Assembly: GCA_030272155.1 (NCBI GenBank)
Contig: CP126194.1
Location: 682,001-746,000 of the forward strand
From: Tetradesmus obliquus
Lineage: Eukaryota > Chlorophyta > Chlorophyceae > Sphaeropleales > Scenedesmaceae
Direction of reading: 5' to 3'
DNA length: 64,000 bases
In this document: positions 9,071 to 22,208 of the stretch, piece by piece
Numbering within the stretch: the stretch's first letter is position 1
Layout of the letters: every line of letters starts with the position of its first letter
Position numbers and translations under genes: made by a program
The notes under the pieces: model-generated
The model's database searches: none
The model's input: only the letters and a program-made list of their open reading frames with translations
Told to the model about the DNA's origin: nothing

Positions 9071-12000
9071 ATGAGCTTATACCAAACGTTGCAGACGTTT
9101 TTCATCAATCCGAGCAGCTCTGGACATGGCAGCTTCAAATACCTGCTACCGTTCCTTCTTGTCAGCACATTGGCCTTGTGGCTTTTGCCTGGGCTGCTGG
9201 CCAAAGCAGCAGGCCGATTACTTTACTACTTCAGCCGGCGTGTGTTGAAGCGAGCTTCCAGCAGTGATGTTGTGCTGGAGAGGGGGCCTGCAGGTAGGCA
9301 TGACAACAGCAGCATCTCTGCAGCAAGCAGCTGACGCATGCCATGCCAGGGCTTCAACTCTTTGCTCCGTATCTGTCAAACCCGCAGGATACCATCTGCG
9401 GAACTTCACAGCTGATGCTGCAAGCCTGCGGCTGCGAGGTGGCCCTTATAAGGTCACACGCTTGGCAGTTGCTGAAGCACGGCTGGCATGGCCCACCTGG
9501 CAGTCAGTGCAGCTGCAGGCACGAGGCCTGCGCGTCGAACTGCTGCAGCGGCAGATGCCGCAGGTAGGCTAGTGTGGCTTTTGTTGCTGCCACTGCTGAT
9601 GTCGTATGTGCCTAGTGACTTGCGGCTGCTTCTGTTGTCCATTGTTTGAAGCATGCAGGAGCTGGTGGTGCAGCAGTGCGATTGCCACCCGAAGTTCATG
9701 TTGCATGCAGGTTGCAACGCTTTGCACATGCATGTGCTAAGGTCCTGTGCATCAGGGATGAACGTTGTGCAACACTGCATCATGCTTGCAGGCAGCAGTC
9801 CCTCCACCAGCCCTGTCGAGCTCGCAGCAGCTAGATGTGCTGGAGCAGTTGCTGTGGCAGGGTGAAAGCAAACCTAGCAGGGGTCAGTGGTCATGGGTGC
9901 GCCAATGGCTGCTGAAAGCAGTGCTGGGGCTGGTGGAGCTGCAGCTGGAGGATGTGCGCTGTCAGTATGTTGTGCCTGGCCACCTTGGCCCAGAGGCCGC
10001 AAAGCAGCAGCATGCAGGACAGCGTGACGGCATTGCTGTCAGCGTCCGCTTGCTGGTGCTGACACCTGGTGTGGCAGCTACAGCTGCTGCAGCAGCGTCT
10101 GGCGCCCCTTCAAGCAGTGCATCAGCAAGCGCTTGTGCTGCTGCCGGAACAGACGAGGCGCCTGCTGCTTCTGGTGAGTGCAGCAGCTGTTGTGACGTGC
10201 AGTTTGCAGCGCATCTTGTGTGATCCTGCCGCACACTGCTTGTTCCTGCAAGCTGCTATTGTAAGGGGGGCGGCATTCTGTTGCTCTGTGCTGGCTGCAG
10301 GATTGCCAAACGTTTGGCACCAAGCCACGACTAAACCAATGCATGTGAACCATCAACATGTTTCTGCTTGCAGGAAACACGGCTGCCAGCAGTCAACAGA
10401 AGCAGAACCCTGTGACGCAGCTGTCAGTGACGGGTGTCAGCATTGCGCTGATGTCATCCCAGCCAACCGCAGCAGCTGCAGCAGGGGCTGTGCCTGTACC
10501 TTCAACAATCGGCAACTGCAGACCAGCCCTAGCAGCTGACCTGGCAGCGTGCCTGCTTGAGGAGGGCTGGCAGCAGGCGCATGTTGTACTCAAGCAGTGG
10601 CAGTGCAGCATTGATGTGCGCTCACCAAGCAGCAGGAGCGCTTCTAGGCCAGCATCTACGCAGGCTGCTGAACAAGCAGCAACAGTAGATCAGCAGCTGG
10701 CAGCAGTTTTCATGTACAAGCCCGCAGGAGTAGCAGAGGTAAGCTGCTGCAGCAGCATGGTTGTGTCAGCTTCTGTCGTGTGCTGCAGGAGCTTCAACTT
10801 CAACATGCAACATATGCTGGTCCTTCCCTGCGGAGCTGGTTTTGTGCTTATCGATGCAAGAGGGCTTTGACTGAGAGCAGTTGCCCTTTGTGCTTCTGTT
10901 GCTGCAGATTGATGGTGGCTTTATGGGCAACACTGCCCGGGGAGAACTGCAACCAGGAGTGGGAAAGACGTGCGGCAGCGGCCGCAGCAGCAGTACCAAT
11001 AAGCCAAACAGCGGCAGCAGCAGCAGCAGCAGCCCAAGTGGGCTGTGTGCTTACATAGATATGAAGAGTTTGGTGGTGGTGGTGCCACCCAACGCAGCAG
11101 CCATTGTCTGCAGAGTCATGTCCAGGTGCGCCCGGCAGAGGAAATAGCAGGCACACAACAGCTCCTTCAGCCCGGCTGGTCAGCTCTGCCCTGCATGCCT
11201 TTTCGCGCATGCTGCGCCTGTGTCAGTGCACATGGCATATACTCTACTTTGTCAGCACCTACTCCGCCGCTGCTTACCGCATGCACCCTTTCTGGCTCCT
11301 GCAGGCACTCGCAGTACCGGCTGCTGAGCCCAGTGTGGTCTGTGCGGCCAGCACAGCCCGTCTCTGCAGCGCCAGCTGTGTGGTGGCAGCATGCATCCAC
11401 GGTCGTGCTGGCCGAGTGCCGCCGGCGGTGTCCACCAAGCAGCATGCGGCAGGCCCTTGATCGGCGGCGCCGCTACGTCTCGCTCTACCGCGCAGTGCAT
11501 GCGCAGCAGGCTGGCTACTTGCCCGGCAGCAAAGGCCAAGCAGCAGCCAAGGTGGCAGGTGGGTGCGCGCCGGTGCATTCGTCAGCAGTGCCGAACAGCA
11601 CAGCGCATGATGTTGCTACGAATGACTTGAAACGGCAGCACAGCACAGTGCTATGGGTTTTCATGCTGCAACATTGCTTTGCCAACTGGTCTGCCTTTTA
11701 GCTGGCAAGGCCTGCAGCTCAGTTTTTGTGCTTGCAATGTTGAATATTGCTGAGTGTGCTGCTGCTGGTGCATGCAGCCTCAGCTGCTGAGAAGGCCCTA
11801 GAAGCTGCAGAGTCCACTATGACGGCTTGCGAGATCGCCACACACCGCATCTTTGTGGCGCTACTGCACAGCCGCCATCTGCTGCAGCACCCGGCGCTGC
11901 GGCAGCAGTGGCTGGCGGCACTTGATGGCCTGGGTGGCTTTGTGGACCTCATTCCAGGCAGGGGCCAGGGCGCTAGCAGGGGAGAGACAGGTGAGCACTG

Positions 12001-14710
12001 GTGTGAGTTGGAGGGTGTGGGTTTGATGGTATGCTTGCAACTGCATCATGGCTGGTGTCTTGCGGTCCTTATGCATGAGATAGCTGCACCCAGCAGCTCG
12101 TTTTGGTCTGTGTACTTGCGTGTACACAGGCTGCTGGGCAGCAACCGCAAGCCCCTTGTTTGTGCACTTACGCTTTTGGTGCTCTCAAACCATATGCCTC
12201 ATGTTGTGCCGGCACTGGTTGGTATTGCAGGCTTCGCTGTCGCCCTACACTGCCCAACTGTCGCCGTCAAGCTCACCTCCAACCAGCAGCCGCAGACAGC
12301 ACAGCTGGTTGCAGAGCTGCGCGGGCTGCAGCTGACCATGCCTGCAGCTGGCAGTGCTGCTGCCGCTGTGCAGCAGCTGCACGTGCTGCTGAACAGCACA
12401 CAACCTGGCGGCAGCAGCAGCAGCAGCACCTACGTGCCTGTGCTGCAGCTGCCGAAGCTAGATGATCTGAGGGCAAACTTAACGCATGAGGCAAGCAGCA
12501 GCAGCGCCGCCAACAGCACCACTGGCGGCACCAGTCCGCAGGCAGCAGCGGCAGCAGGGGTAGATGCAGCAGCACAGAGCCCCAAGCCGTCTGCGCTTGG
12601 CCGGATCTACCAGAATTCACTTATATCTTCGTACATCAGCAAGATGCAGGTGTGTGACATGCATTGAACAAACGGGATGTGTGTGCAGTGCTGCAACAGC
12701 GTATCATGTGCGTTCTTGCAAGAACAGCAAGCATGCGCTGGCACTTGGGACATTATTTGCTGGGCAGGGGACGGTTGCATCGTGTTGCCAGAATTACGTC
12801 ATGTGCCGTCTGCCCTGCACTTGTTTTGCCTGGTGTTTACCCACCACCTGTATCATACTGCTTGTGCTGGCATCAGGTACAACTAGGGCCAATTCTGGTG
12901 CAGCTGCAGCCCAGCCTGGCGCTGCAGACCTTGGACTACTTCAAGGCCATGCGAGACTTTGATGCTGCAGCAGGGCTCAGCAGCAGCAGCGACAAGACCG
13001 TTCCGCTGAAGCAGGTGAGGCAGCAGCTGCCAGCAGGGATGAAAAATAGCCCACCTGCAATGGCTTTACAAGTGTTTAGCTCCACTGCCTGCTTTTGGCT
13101 GTTGTACACTGATCCAACAGCAGCTGTGCATGCCTGCTGATGCCTGTCATTCTCGTATCTGCTGCTGATCACTATTCCTGCTGACGATCAACTTTGTGCT
13201 ACTGCAGGTGGTGCTAGACAGCTTCAAGCGCCACAAGGTGCCGCTGTCTTTTGCACTGACAACGCTGCTGCCGCTGCTGGATGTCAGCTGCCCCCAGCTG
13301 GCTGTGCTGGCACCTCTGAAGCATGTGCCACGTCTCGATGGCAGGCCGCCTGAGCAGCAGCCACACAACACGGCAGTGGATCTCGTTGCACGCCTGCAGA
13401 AGCTGCACGCCAGTGTAGGGTGAGTGTCTGCTTTGGGAAGACATCAGCGGGCTCCCCAATATAAGCGTGCTTTCCTGCAAGGCGGCCATGAGGATTAGGG
13501 CTGCAGTGTCTTGCAAGCAAAGCCAGCAGATGATGTGTAGTGCTTAGCTGGCAAGCGTCCTACTCCTGTGGCCATTGCTGGTGCGTGCAGGTACAACAGC
13601 AGCTGCTACAGCAGCTTGCTGCAGCAGGTTGACGCCACCGCAGACGCTGAGGTGTTCTTCGTGCAGCGAGCACTCACCGCTGCCGCAGCGCAGCAGCAGG
13701 CAGGCCACTTTGCGGCAGTGTGGCTGCACCCAGACGATGCAGCACAGCTGGACCCTGCACAGTATGCGCCTACAGCTGCGCAGTCGCCTGCTCGCAAGAG
13801 CTTCCCAAGCAGCACTGCTGGCCCAGCAAGGTCTGCAGCTGTCAGGGCATCAGTGATGGGCCTCTTTGGCGCGGGGCATGCAGCACCATCTGAGTGAGTT
13901 GCGGTGCTGGCAAGGGCAGGCACACTTCAGCATTGTTGGTTGCAAGTTAACTTGCACTGTAAGCGGTCGGTGGTTGGTGCAGTTGTGGTGCGGTTGCATC
14001 CATACAAGTCCTGCCATCTCGTACTTGGGCCCTTGTGTGTTGGCTGAGCTGTTGCGCTTCCTGCTTTCCTCCACCTGCAGGCCGGCAGCGCCGCCGATGC
14101 TGGCGGTTACGCAGCCCTTTGTGCCGCTGATGCGGCTGCAGCGCTTCTGGACGCGCCTTAGCACGCACATCCCAACAGAACCAGCTGTGCTGGGCCGGGA
14201 GCACACCACCGCTGGCTGCTCCGCTGGCGGGCTGCTGCTGTGGCTGTCACCCTGGCAGGTAGGGACTAGAAAGCAGCAGGAGCAAGAGTTGGTGTTTCAA
14301 GTGCACCTGCTGCGCGTGCTATGTTGTTTCTGTGCGTCCTGCGCCTGCTTCCTTCCCATGTCTAGAACAGAGCGCAGCACCGTGCCATCATCTGCTGAGC
14401 AGGTTTTGCCCTTGCTGCTGGTTGTGTTGTGCCGCTGTGTAGGTGCAGCTGGTGAATGCAGCTGTGGATCAGCTGGCAGAGGAGGGTGCTGCTATGTGGC
14501 AGCGCATGCAGGGCCGCTCCAGCCGGCCAGCACACGCCAGCACTGTGCTGCAGGAGGCAGGCAATGTGGCAGCAGCAGCTGCTGCAGAGATGGCAGTTGA
14601 CGAAGCTCAAGAAGCAGGCGGCAGTGCAGCAGCAGCATCCAAGCTTGCGACCGCATACGTGCAGACCGCAGGCGCGCTGAGTCCTTTCGAAAGTAATGCA
14701 GCTGCAGTAG

Positions 14711-14748
<38 letters not shown>

Positions 14749-14891
14749 GTGACACAGCACGCTGCACGACAGGCAGCAGAGAAGTCGTCCTTGAGCTTGC
14801 TGCTGCTGTTGCCGTATTGTGAAGTGCTGTGCTTTGTCGACCTGGGGGATGAGGCGCACAAGAGATGTCATGAGGGCAGCAAGGCACATAG
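9071..14891 (+). other. VPS13 N-terminal block: hydrophobic segment plus chorein region
   Basis: Exons read: 9071-9293, 9388-9563, from 9659, 9792-10173, 10374-10738, 11305-11558, 11778-11990, 12231-12649, 12877-13014, 13208-13419, 13591-13893, 14081-14258 and 14443-14891. Residues 24-44 form an uninterrupted hydrophobic stretch (YLLPFLLVSTLALWLLPGLL) that could be a signal anchor. The second exon carries chorein-like strands (RLRGGPYKVTRLAV). The fourth has WVRQWLLKAVLGLVELQLED, matching the conserved segment that precedes the inner groove strand in VPS13. The exon at 11305 carries VWWQHAS, an Arg-rich stretch and YVSLYR, the strongest N-terminal VPS13 motif. Between 10739 and 11304 one or two exons exist but their frame is unclear; LMVALWATLPGENC and IDMKSLVVVVPPN are candidate coding stretches there in different frames. 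Confidence 0.75.
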
Positions 14892-17800
14892 GTAAGCAAG
14901 CGCCTGGTCTGCACACTGGACATGTGGCAGTTGGTGAACATGCTGCTGACATAGCCAGGGTGATCAGCTTGCTTCACTGCTGCTGTCACTGCGTATGCTG
15001 GATTGAGTCTTGTCTGTGCTACACGTCCCTGCAGCTGACTTATGCTGCCATGTGATTGCTTCTCTACTGCCGTCGCAACAGGTTTGCCATCCAGCCGTCT
15101 GATTTTGTGCAGGCCATCACACGCAGCAGCAGCAGCAGCAGCAGCAAGGCCCAGCAGCAGCAGTCGCCTCAATCAGCGCAGCAGCAGGGCAGCCTGATCC
15201 AGCAGTGGGCAGGCCGCATCGCGCCTGCAGCCAGCCTGGTGCTGTGCGGGCTGCGTGCAGGCACAAGCACAAGTGCAGATGGGGCCCTTGCAGCCAAGGT
15301 GCACCTGTCATCACTGCTGCTGGTCAACCTGCAGCTGCTGGACCTGTGCAGCTCAGCAGCCACCATGCCCTCAGCAGCAGGCGTGTACCTGCCAGCAGGC
15401 ATCGTTGTGCCAGGCAGTGTTAAGGCTTCTGTTGGCGGCTACCCACACAGCCAATGCCGCAGGGTCTCTGCGGCCGATGCCGCAGCAGCAGCTGAGGCAG
15501 CAGTGGCGGCAGCAGTGCCCTGCCTGCTGACCAACCACAACGCCTTTGTGCTGTCGGCATTCACGCCGCGCCTGACAGCTGCGTACCAGGCCGCAACGCT
15601 CAGCAGGTGGAAGATGCTCGGCCTCAGCAGGCTCGCTGGAGCAGCACCAGGCGCTGCAGCCTCCAGCAGAACAGCAGCAGCAGCATCCAGCAGTGGTGGC
15701 GCTGTACCAGGCCCTACCACCTCACAGCAGCAGCCCAATGTGCCTGGTTGGGCCCGTAGCAGGGGCCGCATCAGCAGGCGGCAGCTGCTGCGGCAGCGCT
15801 GGCAGAGCGTGCTTGAGCTGCGGGCCTTCCCCAGGTCCTTGGACTATGCCATGTTCCTGCTGTTCCACCAGCAGCGGCTGCAGCAGCAGGCGCACAGCAG
15901 CAGCTTGGCTGTGAGCCCCTTCGAGCAGTACCAGCTGCTGTACCGCTACTACCTCCTGCAGCTGGATGCGGAAGCAGCTGCAATGCAGCAGCCTGCTCAG
16001 CCTCAGCGCCGCGGCTGGTTTGGCAGCAGGCGGGGCACCAGGGGGAGCTCTGCTGGCGATGCTGCCGGCAGCAGGGAGGCAAAGCCAGCTGCGCTGATCC
16101 CGGGCGCACCAGCAGCAGTGGTGCAGCCAGGGAGCCCTTGCAACTGGCGCAGCGCAGCGTATGGCAGGCTGTTGGCAGAGCAGCTAGCAGCAGCTGAGCA
16201 GAGTGGCGCCGGCAGCAGCAGCAGACGCAGCAGCCTCAGCACACACAGTGAGCATGATGATGTAGCAGCCGCAGCTAGCAGAGGCGTGCAGGTGCCGCTT
16301 GGCAGCAGTGCCATGAACGGCAGCGCAGCAGCGGGCCACCTAATGAATGGCGGCAGTCCCAAGGCCGCGCCAGCTGCTGCAACGGCAGCTGCTGCAGCAG
16401 CAGGGCATGCAGCAGCAGCAGCAGCAGCAAGCTCGCCAAGCGAGCCAGCAGAAGACAGCATTGCTGGCTCTCCCACAGCATCGGAATCATGGCAGGTGCT
16501 TGGCGCGCTGAGCAGTCTGCGTGCAGGCTCAGCCAGCCTTCTCGCATCTGCTGCTCAGCAGCTGCGGCTGCGCCAGCGTACAGAGCAGCAGCAAGGTGCG
16601 AGCAAGGGCGCTGCCGGCAGCAAAGGCCCAAGCAGTCTGCGCCACATGAGCAGAGGGGCAGCGGCAGCAGCAGCAGCAACAGCAGCGGCAAACGGGGTGT
16701 TGGTAGAAGCGCCAGCCAGCCCGGCAGACATGTCACGCCAGTTCAGCAGGTTTGCTGGCCCACCTGGTGAGCGTGATGCAGGCTTCTGCCGCCAGCAGCA
16801 GCTGATGCGCTGGCAGCAGCAGCTGCAGCAACAGAAGCAGGAGGAGCAGCAGCAGCACCAGCAGCAGCACCAGCAGCAGCAACAGGCAGCAGAAGAGGAG
16901 GCAGCCAGCCTGGAGCAGAGTGTGGTGGACTTTTTGGACAAGTTCACTGTCAACTTCATGGCAGTCAACTTTGGTAGTCTGGCAGCTGCTTCTGAGCAAG
17001 GCAACAACAGCAGCTGGAGCGTGCCTAGCCGCAGGGAGAGCATGCGGGTCGACACCCCCACAACACCTGCCGGCACGCCGCTGGCTGCTGCTGGCAGCAG
17101 TGGCAGCAGCAGCCGCACCCTGGCCACCTTGCAGCAGCACCAGCTGGCAGTGACATATGTGCAGCAGCCTTCGGCAGCAGCACAGCAGCACCAAGCAGCG
17201 GCAGCTGCAGCAGCAGCAGCAGTAGCAGCAAGCTCCGAAGAGCCTGAGGACACATTGACTGTGTTCCTGGCGCACTTGAAGCTGACGGTGGGCCCTCACA
17301 CTGTCAGCATGCTGCTGCAGCTCATGACCAGCATTACAGCAGCTGCCAGCAAGCCACGAAATGGCAGCAGCCGGGCAGCTACGCACATGGTCAGCAGCCG
17401 CCCAAAGCAGCACCCTGCAGCTGCAAGCTCCGGCAGCAGCAACAGCAGCAGCAGCAGCAGCAGCACAGCAGGCAGGTCTGCCAGCAGGCTGCATGTGCAG
17501 CTGCAGGCGGCGTTATGTCATGTGCGGCTGAACATGGAGCGACCCTACTGGCTGGACATGAGCAAGGCAGAGAAGAAGGCTAGGGCAGCGCGAGCCAGCG
17601 CCAAGCAGAGAGCGGAGCAGCAGCACAACAGGGATGCAGATCAAGAGCCGCCGGACGCTGTGCAGCAGTGTCAGATCGATGACACGCCCATGAGGACCAA
17701 GGAGCTGCTAGCGCTGCTGGTGCTGGGCACAAGCACATCTGTGCGCAAAGTGCAAGCAGCAGTGCCCAGCAGCGGCAGGGATGCTGATGACGCAGCAGCT

Positions 17801-20800
17801 GCTGTTGCTGCTGATGCTGGCAGTGCGCAGCCAGGCATGGAGGTCGCAGTGTCTGTCGCGCACATCGGCCTTCAGGACCTCAGGGCATGTGTAGAGCAGC
17901 GGCATGTGCTGTCGGGGGCTCTTGAGCCATATCAGGTGCGCAATTGTACACAGCGACGAAAGCATGTTATTAAACTATGTTCATCAAAGTTGAGTGCGAG
18001 CTACTTGTTCTTCGTGGCACAGCAGGCCTGCGTTGCGTTTTCTGTGTTCCTCGGCGTCCTAAAGTCTGCATGTTGTCCTATTCCACAAGATGCATGCGGT
18101 GGGCAGTGGTTGAGCTAATGTTGAGCCCCACGGCGCCACCTGCAAGGTGTCTGAATCTGAACTTGTGTCACTTATCTGCCCGTTGTTCCGCAGGCCTCCA
18201 CACCATGCACTCCTGTCGGCCCACTGCGTGGTGACGCTGCTTGCCACATCGCAGCAGAGGTGGTGGTGCCTGCAGGCGGCGGCACAGCAGAGCAGCCGAT
18301 GCTGCTGAGCGTGTCTGTGCACAACCCCCGCCTGGTGCTGGTACGGCGCTTTGTCAACAATGTGGTGTATGTGATGGGCCTAGTGAATCACGAGGTGGTG
18401 GCAGCTGGCAGCAGCAGGCCTGCTGCAGCACCTGCCGCTAGTGCTGCTGCAGCGGCAGGCAGGGATGCGTCACCCGCTGCAAGCTCTGCTGTTGTGCTGG
18501 TCAGCATCACAAATGCGCAGGTGAGGCGCTCACAGACAGCGCTTTGCAGTGGCAGGTTCTGCTGCAACAGCTGTGCCTGCAGTTGTGCTACAAGTCTGCA
18601 GCTGCCGCCCCAACAGCACTGCCTGCAAGAATGTAGCTGCCGTTGCGACAGCGCTGCCTGCAGTTTGCACAGCAGTGGTGCACCATCTGCTGCGTAGCAT
18701 CGCTGTGTGTGGTGCTTTGCTCGCCATCCTTCCGTGCGATCCTGGTTCGGCACAGTTTCACATGCATGTGTTGTGCTTTGCATGTCACCCTTGCAGGTCA
18801 TACTGCCGCACAGCCATGCCAGCAAGCAGGTCACAGACAAGTACGCCAAAGCACGCGCAATCCATGCAGCAGCCAGGGCGGCTGCTGAAGCGCGGCATAA
18901 GCAGGCTACCAACCACTGCCCAGATGACGCTGCCACTGCTAGCCAGCACAGCGTCAGCAGCGGTAGCGGCAGTGGCAGCAGCAGTTCCGCCAGCCACTGC
19001 GGTAGCATCGACAGCGATCAGTTGAACATGACCCTTGAGGAGGCTGAATGGGAGCTGCAGGAAGCCAAGCAGCCTGGCACATCCCCTTTGCATGCATACC
19101 ACCCTGGCGTGGTGCTGCTGCAGGTGTCTCACATCACCATAGCAGCTCCTGCAGACGCAGCGCTGCTGCGGCAGGCACACAGCGATGCGGCAGGGGACCT
19201 GCAGCAGCATGTGGGGCGCCCGCCACCGCTGTGGATGCAGGACACCGCTGCTGTGCAGCAGCTGCTGACTGGCAGCCAGGCAATTATCCAGAGCTCCGGG
19301 GCGCCAGCTGCGGCCACAGCAGCAGCAGCCGCTGAGCCTGCTGCAGAGGCAGGGCTGGCGGGCAGCAGCAGTGTGCCAGCTTCAGCGGGACCTTCTGCGG
19401 CTGCTGGCAGCAGCTCTGTGCCTGCGGACGCTGGCGTGCAGCAACAGGCAGCCCCAATGCAGCCGCAGGTACATGGCAGCAGCAGCGGCAGCCATAGTGC
19501 ACAGTACACTGCTGGCAGCAGGCTGCAGCCAGCTGCTGTGGTCAGGCATGGTGTGCTGATGGTGCCTGAAGCAGCGGGCGGGCCCGACAGTCAGGCTGGA
19601 GATGCAGCAGCAAGCCTGCCCAGCTTCTCCCTCTCTGCAGCCGCCAGCAGGCTTTGGAAGCAGATGGCAGCAAAGGTTGCGCCGCTGCGCAGGCGCAGGC
19701 TGGTCATCAGGCCTGGGGAGGAAATGCTGCAAGGGGCAGCTGCAGCAGCAGGCGCTGGTGATGGCCCGGCTGGCAGGCCTGCAGCTGCAGGCGCACCTGC
19801 TGGCGCTGGCCAGACAGGTGCAGCTGCAGCAGCTGTCGCTGGGGCTGCTGCTGACGATGAGCTGCCGGCTGCTCACTGCCTGATTGACCTGCACGGCTTG
19901 GAGTTGTTTGCTGGGCGCATGGTGCGGGAGCAGGACATGCCGAGTGTGGTGAGTGTCAGTGCCAGGGCTAAGTATGGCAACGGATGTGCAGCACAGTGGC
20001 ATGGCTTTGTTCTTGTGCAGCTCCTGCCAGCTGGCTGTGTCCAAACAGCTAATTAGCCAAACAGTGCTTGCAGCCGCTCAACAGGATGAAGCATGCAGTG
20101 CATGCTGCAACAATTGATGTTGCTTCTTATCCTACCACTGCACTGCACTATGCTGCATTCTGCAGGATGGCACTGCATTTGCTGCTGCGCTGCTCGCGCA
20201 GTGGGCAGCTAATGCGCCCGGCGGCAGGCTCAGCAGGTGCACCCTGACAGACTTGACACACATGATCACACGCACCGACTTGCGGGCAGCGTTCCACGAG
20301 TACAGCCCAGTGGTCTATGCTGCAGCTGCAGCCTCACCAGCTGGTGCTGCAGCAGGCACTGCACCAGCCGTCACATCATCAGCTGCTGCTGTGGCAGCAG
20401 CCGCTAATGTGGTGGCGCTGGCGGCGCCAGATGGCCTGGCGCTGCATATGAGCGGCAGCAGCTACCGTGTGTTGATGGACATGGTGTTCAACAACCTCAT
20501 GATGCGCTTCAACGCCTTTGTGGAGCCGCCAGACCCTGCAGACCCCTCGCTGAACTGGGCCACCGGCTTCAACCCTGCGCTGCGCTTCGGGCCGCGCCCT
20601 GGGCAGCTGCCAAGCTTTGGCGTGACGCTGAGCAGCTCCACCATACAGGTGCGTGCTTGCCAGCTCTGAACTTGTCGCGGTGCTGCTCTGGCTCAGCAGC
20701 AGTTGCTGCACTGACCATGCCTGAGTTCTTGTATGCAAATCAGCACCATGATCAGGGGCTTTGAACAGTGTGTCACTGACAAAGGGGATGTAAGCATCTC

Positions 20801-22176
20801 TCAGCGTGCTTGTTCTTACTGCTTTGTGCTTGTGGTTCTTTGCTGCCTGTAGGCTACTTTGTTCGCAAACAAGCGCTGGTGGAACATATCGCCACCTGCC
20901 CAGCAGCAGCAGCAGCAGCAGCCGAAAGGCGCTGGCAGCAGCAGCAGCAGTGGCACCAGCAGTGCAGACGTGCAGCCCTTCGTGTCAGCATCCCTGCAGG
21001 AGGCAGGCCTGTGCGTGCAGATGATGCAGAAGACGTGGGACATGCACGTGAACCTGTGGTCTGCAGACACAGAGTGGGTGGATGTGCGCATGGCCAATAG
21101 CAGCCCCAGCAGCTTCCCGCGGCAGCGCAAGCGCCATGCCTCCACGCCAGGCCCTGCTGGCAGCAGCCCTCAGCAGCAATCACCCAGCAGGTTTGGCAGT
21201 CCTACAGCAGGCAGCCAGAGGGGTACCGGCGTGTGGCCGCTGCTGGGCAGCACCATAGCAGCAGCCAGCGAGGGCAGCTGCACTGGCTTCAGCAGCTTTG
21301 GGGATGCTGGGCAGGACGAAGAGATGTCCTCGGAGTTTGCTGAGGCGCTGAAGTACAAGAACCCTGACCAGTGAGTGCATTGCTTCGGTCAGCGGCTGTA
21401 TGCAAGAGCGTAAGGCCGACCTGCTTGAGGCCTTGCACAGGCACCTCGCTTGAACCCAGCAGAAGATAACATGTGTTTGCTGCGTGTTTGCTGTTTGCTG
21501 TAGGGTGCTTGTAGTCATGCATTACTGATGGTTGTGGCTGCTGCCGATTTGACGCTGCACCTGCAGGCACCAGTCAGCCACCATCAATGCAGCGAACATC
21601 TACTCGCGCGAGTGCCGCACCCCACAGCAGCAGCAGCAGCTGCAGGAGGAAGAGGAGGACGCAGATGAAGAGGAGGGCAGCGCACAGCGCGAGTCGTCAG
21701 ACGAGGGTGCAGGCGAGCAGCAGCTGGGCATGTATGAGCTGTACCCGTCGCTGCTGCGGCCATCTGCTGACGGTGCAGACAAAGGAGCTGATGTGTCCAT
21801 CATCAGGGTGCTGGATGAGCTGCCAGCAGAGGAATCTGCGCACCTCAGCAACAAGGGCAAGCGCAGCAAGCCTGCGGCTGGCGGCAGCGGCAACAGGCGG
21901 CGCGGCGGCAGCTGCCCCATCGGCTCTGCTGCGTTCAAGCTGCACTTTGGGTACCTGAAGGAAGGGACAATGCAAGTGGAGGTGAGCAGGCGGAGTGGCT
22001 GCTGTGGCCAGAACAAGACTGCTGTTGCCATTGCCTATGTTTATTGCCATCTCCTATGTCATCAGCTGCTGGCAGGAGGTAAGTCGGCATTGATTCAAGC
22101 TCACAGCCTGTGGTTCTGAATGGAGAGTGAACAGGTGTGTCTGGCGCCGTCCTATGGCCTGCAATGCTTAAGCTTG

Positions 22177-22208
<32 letters not shown>

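Noticed and set aside
16555..17253. Long minus-strand open frames rich in Cys and Leu opposite the large VPS13 exon
   Set aside because: They are the reverse reading of CAG/GCA repeats (CTG/TGC). The plus strand carries VPS13 strand motifs and splice-consistent ends.
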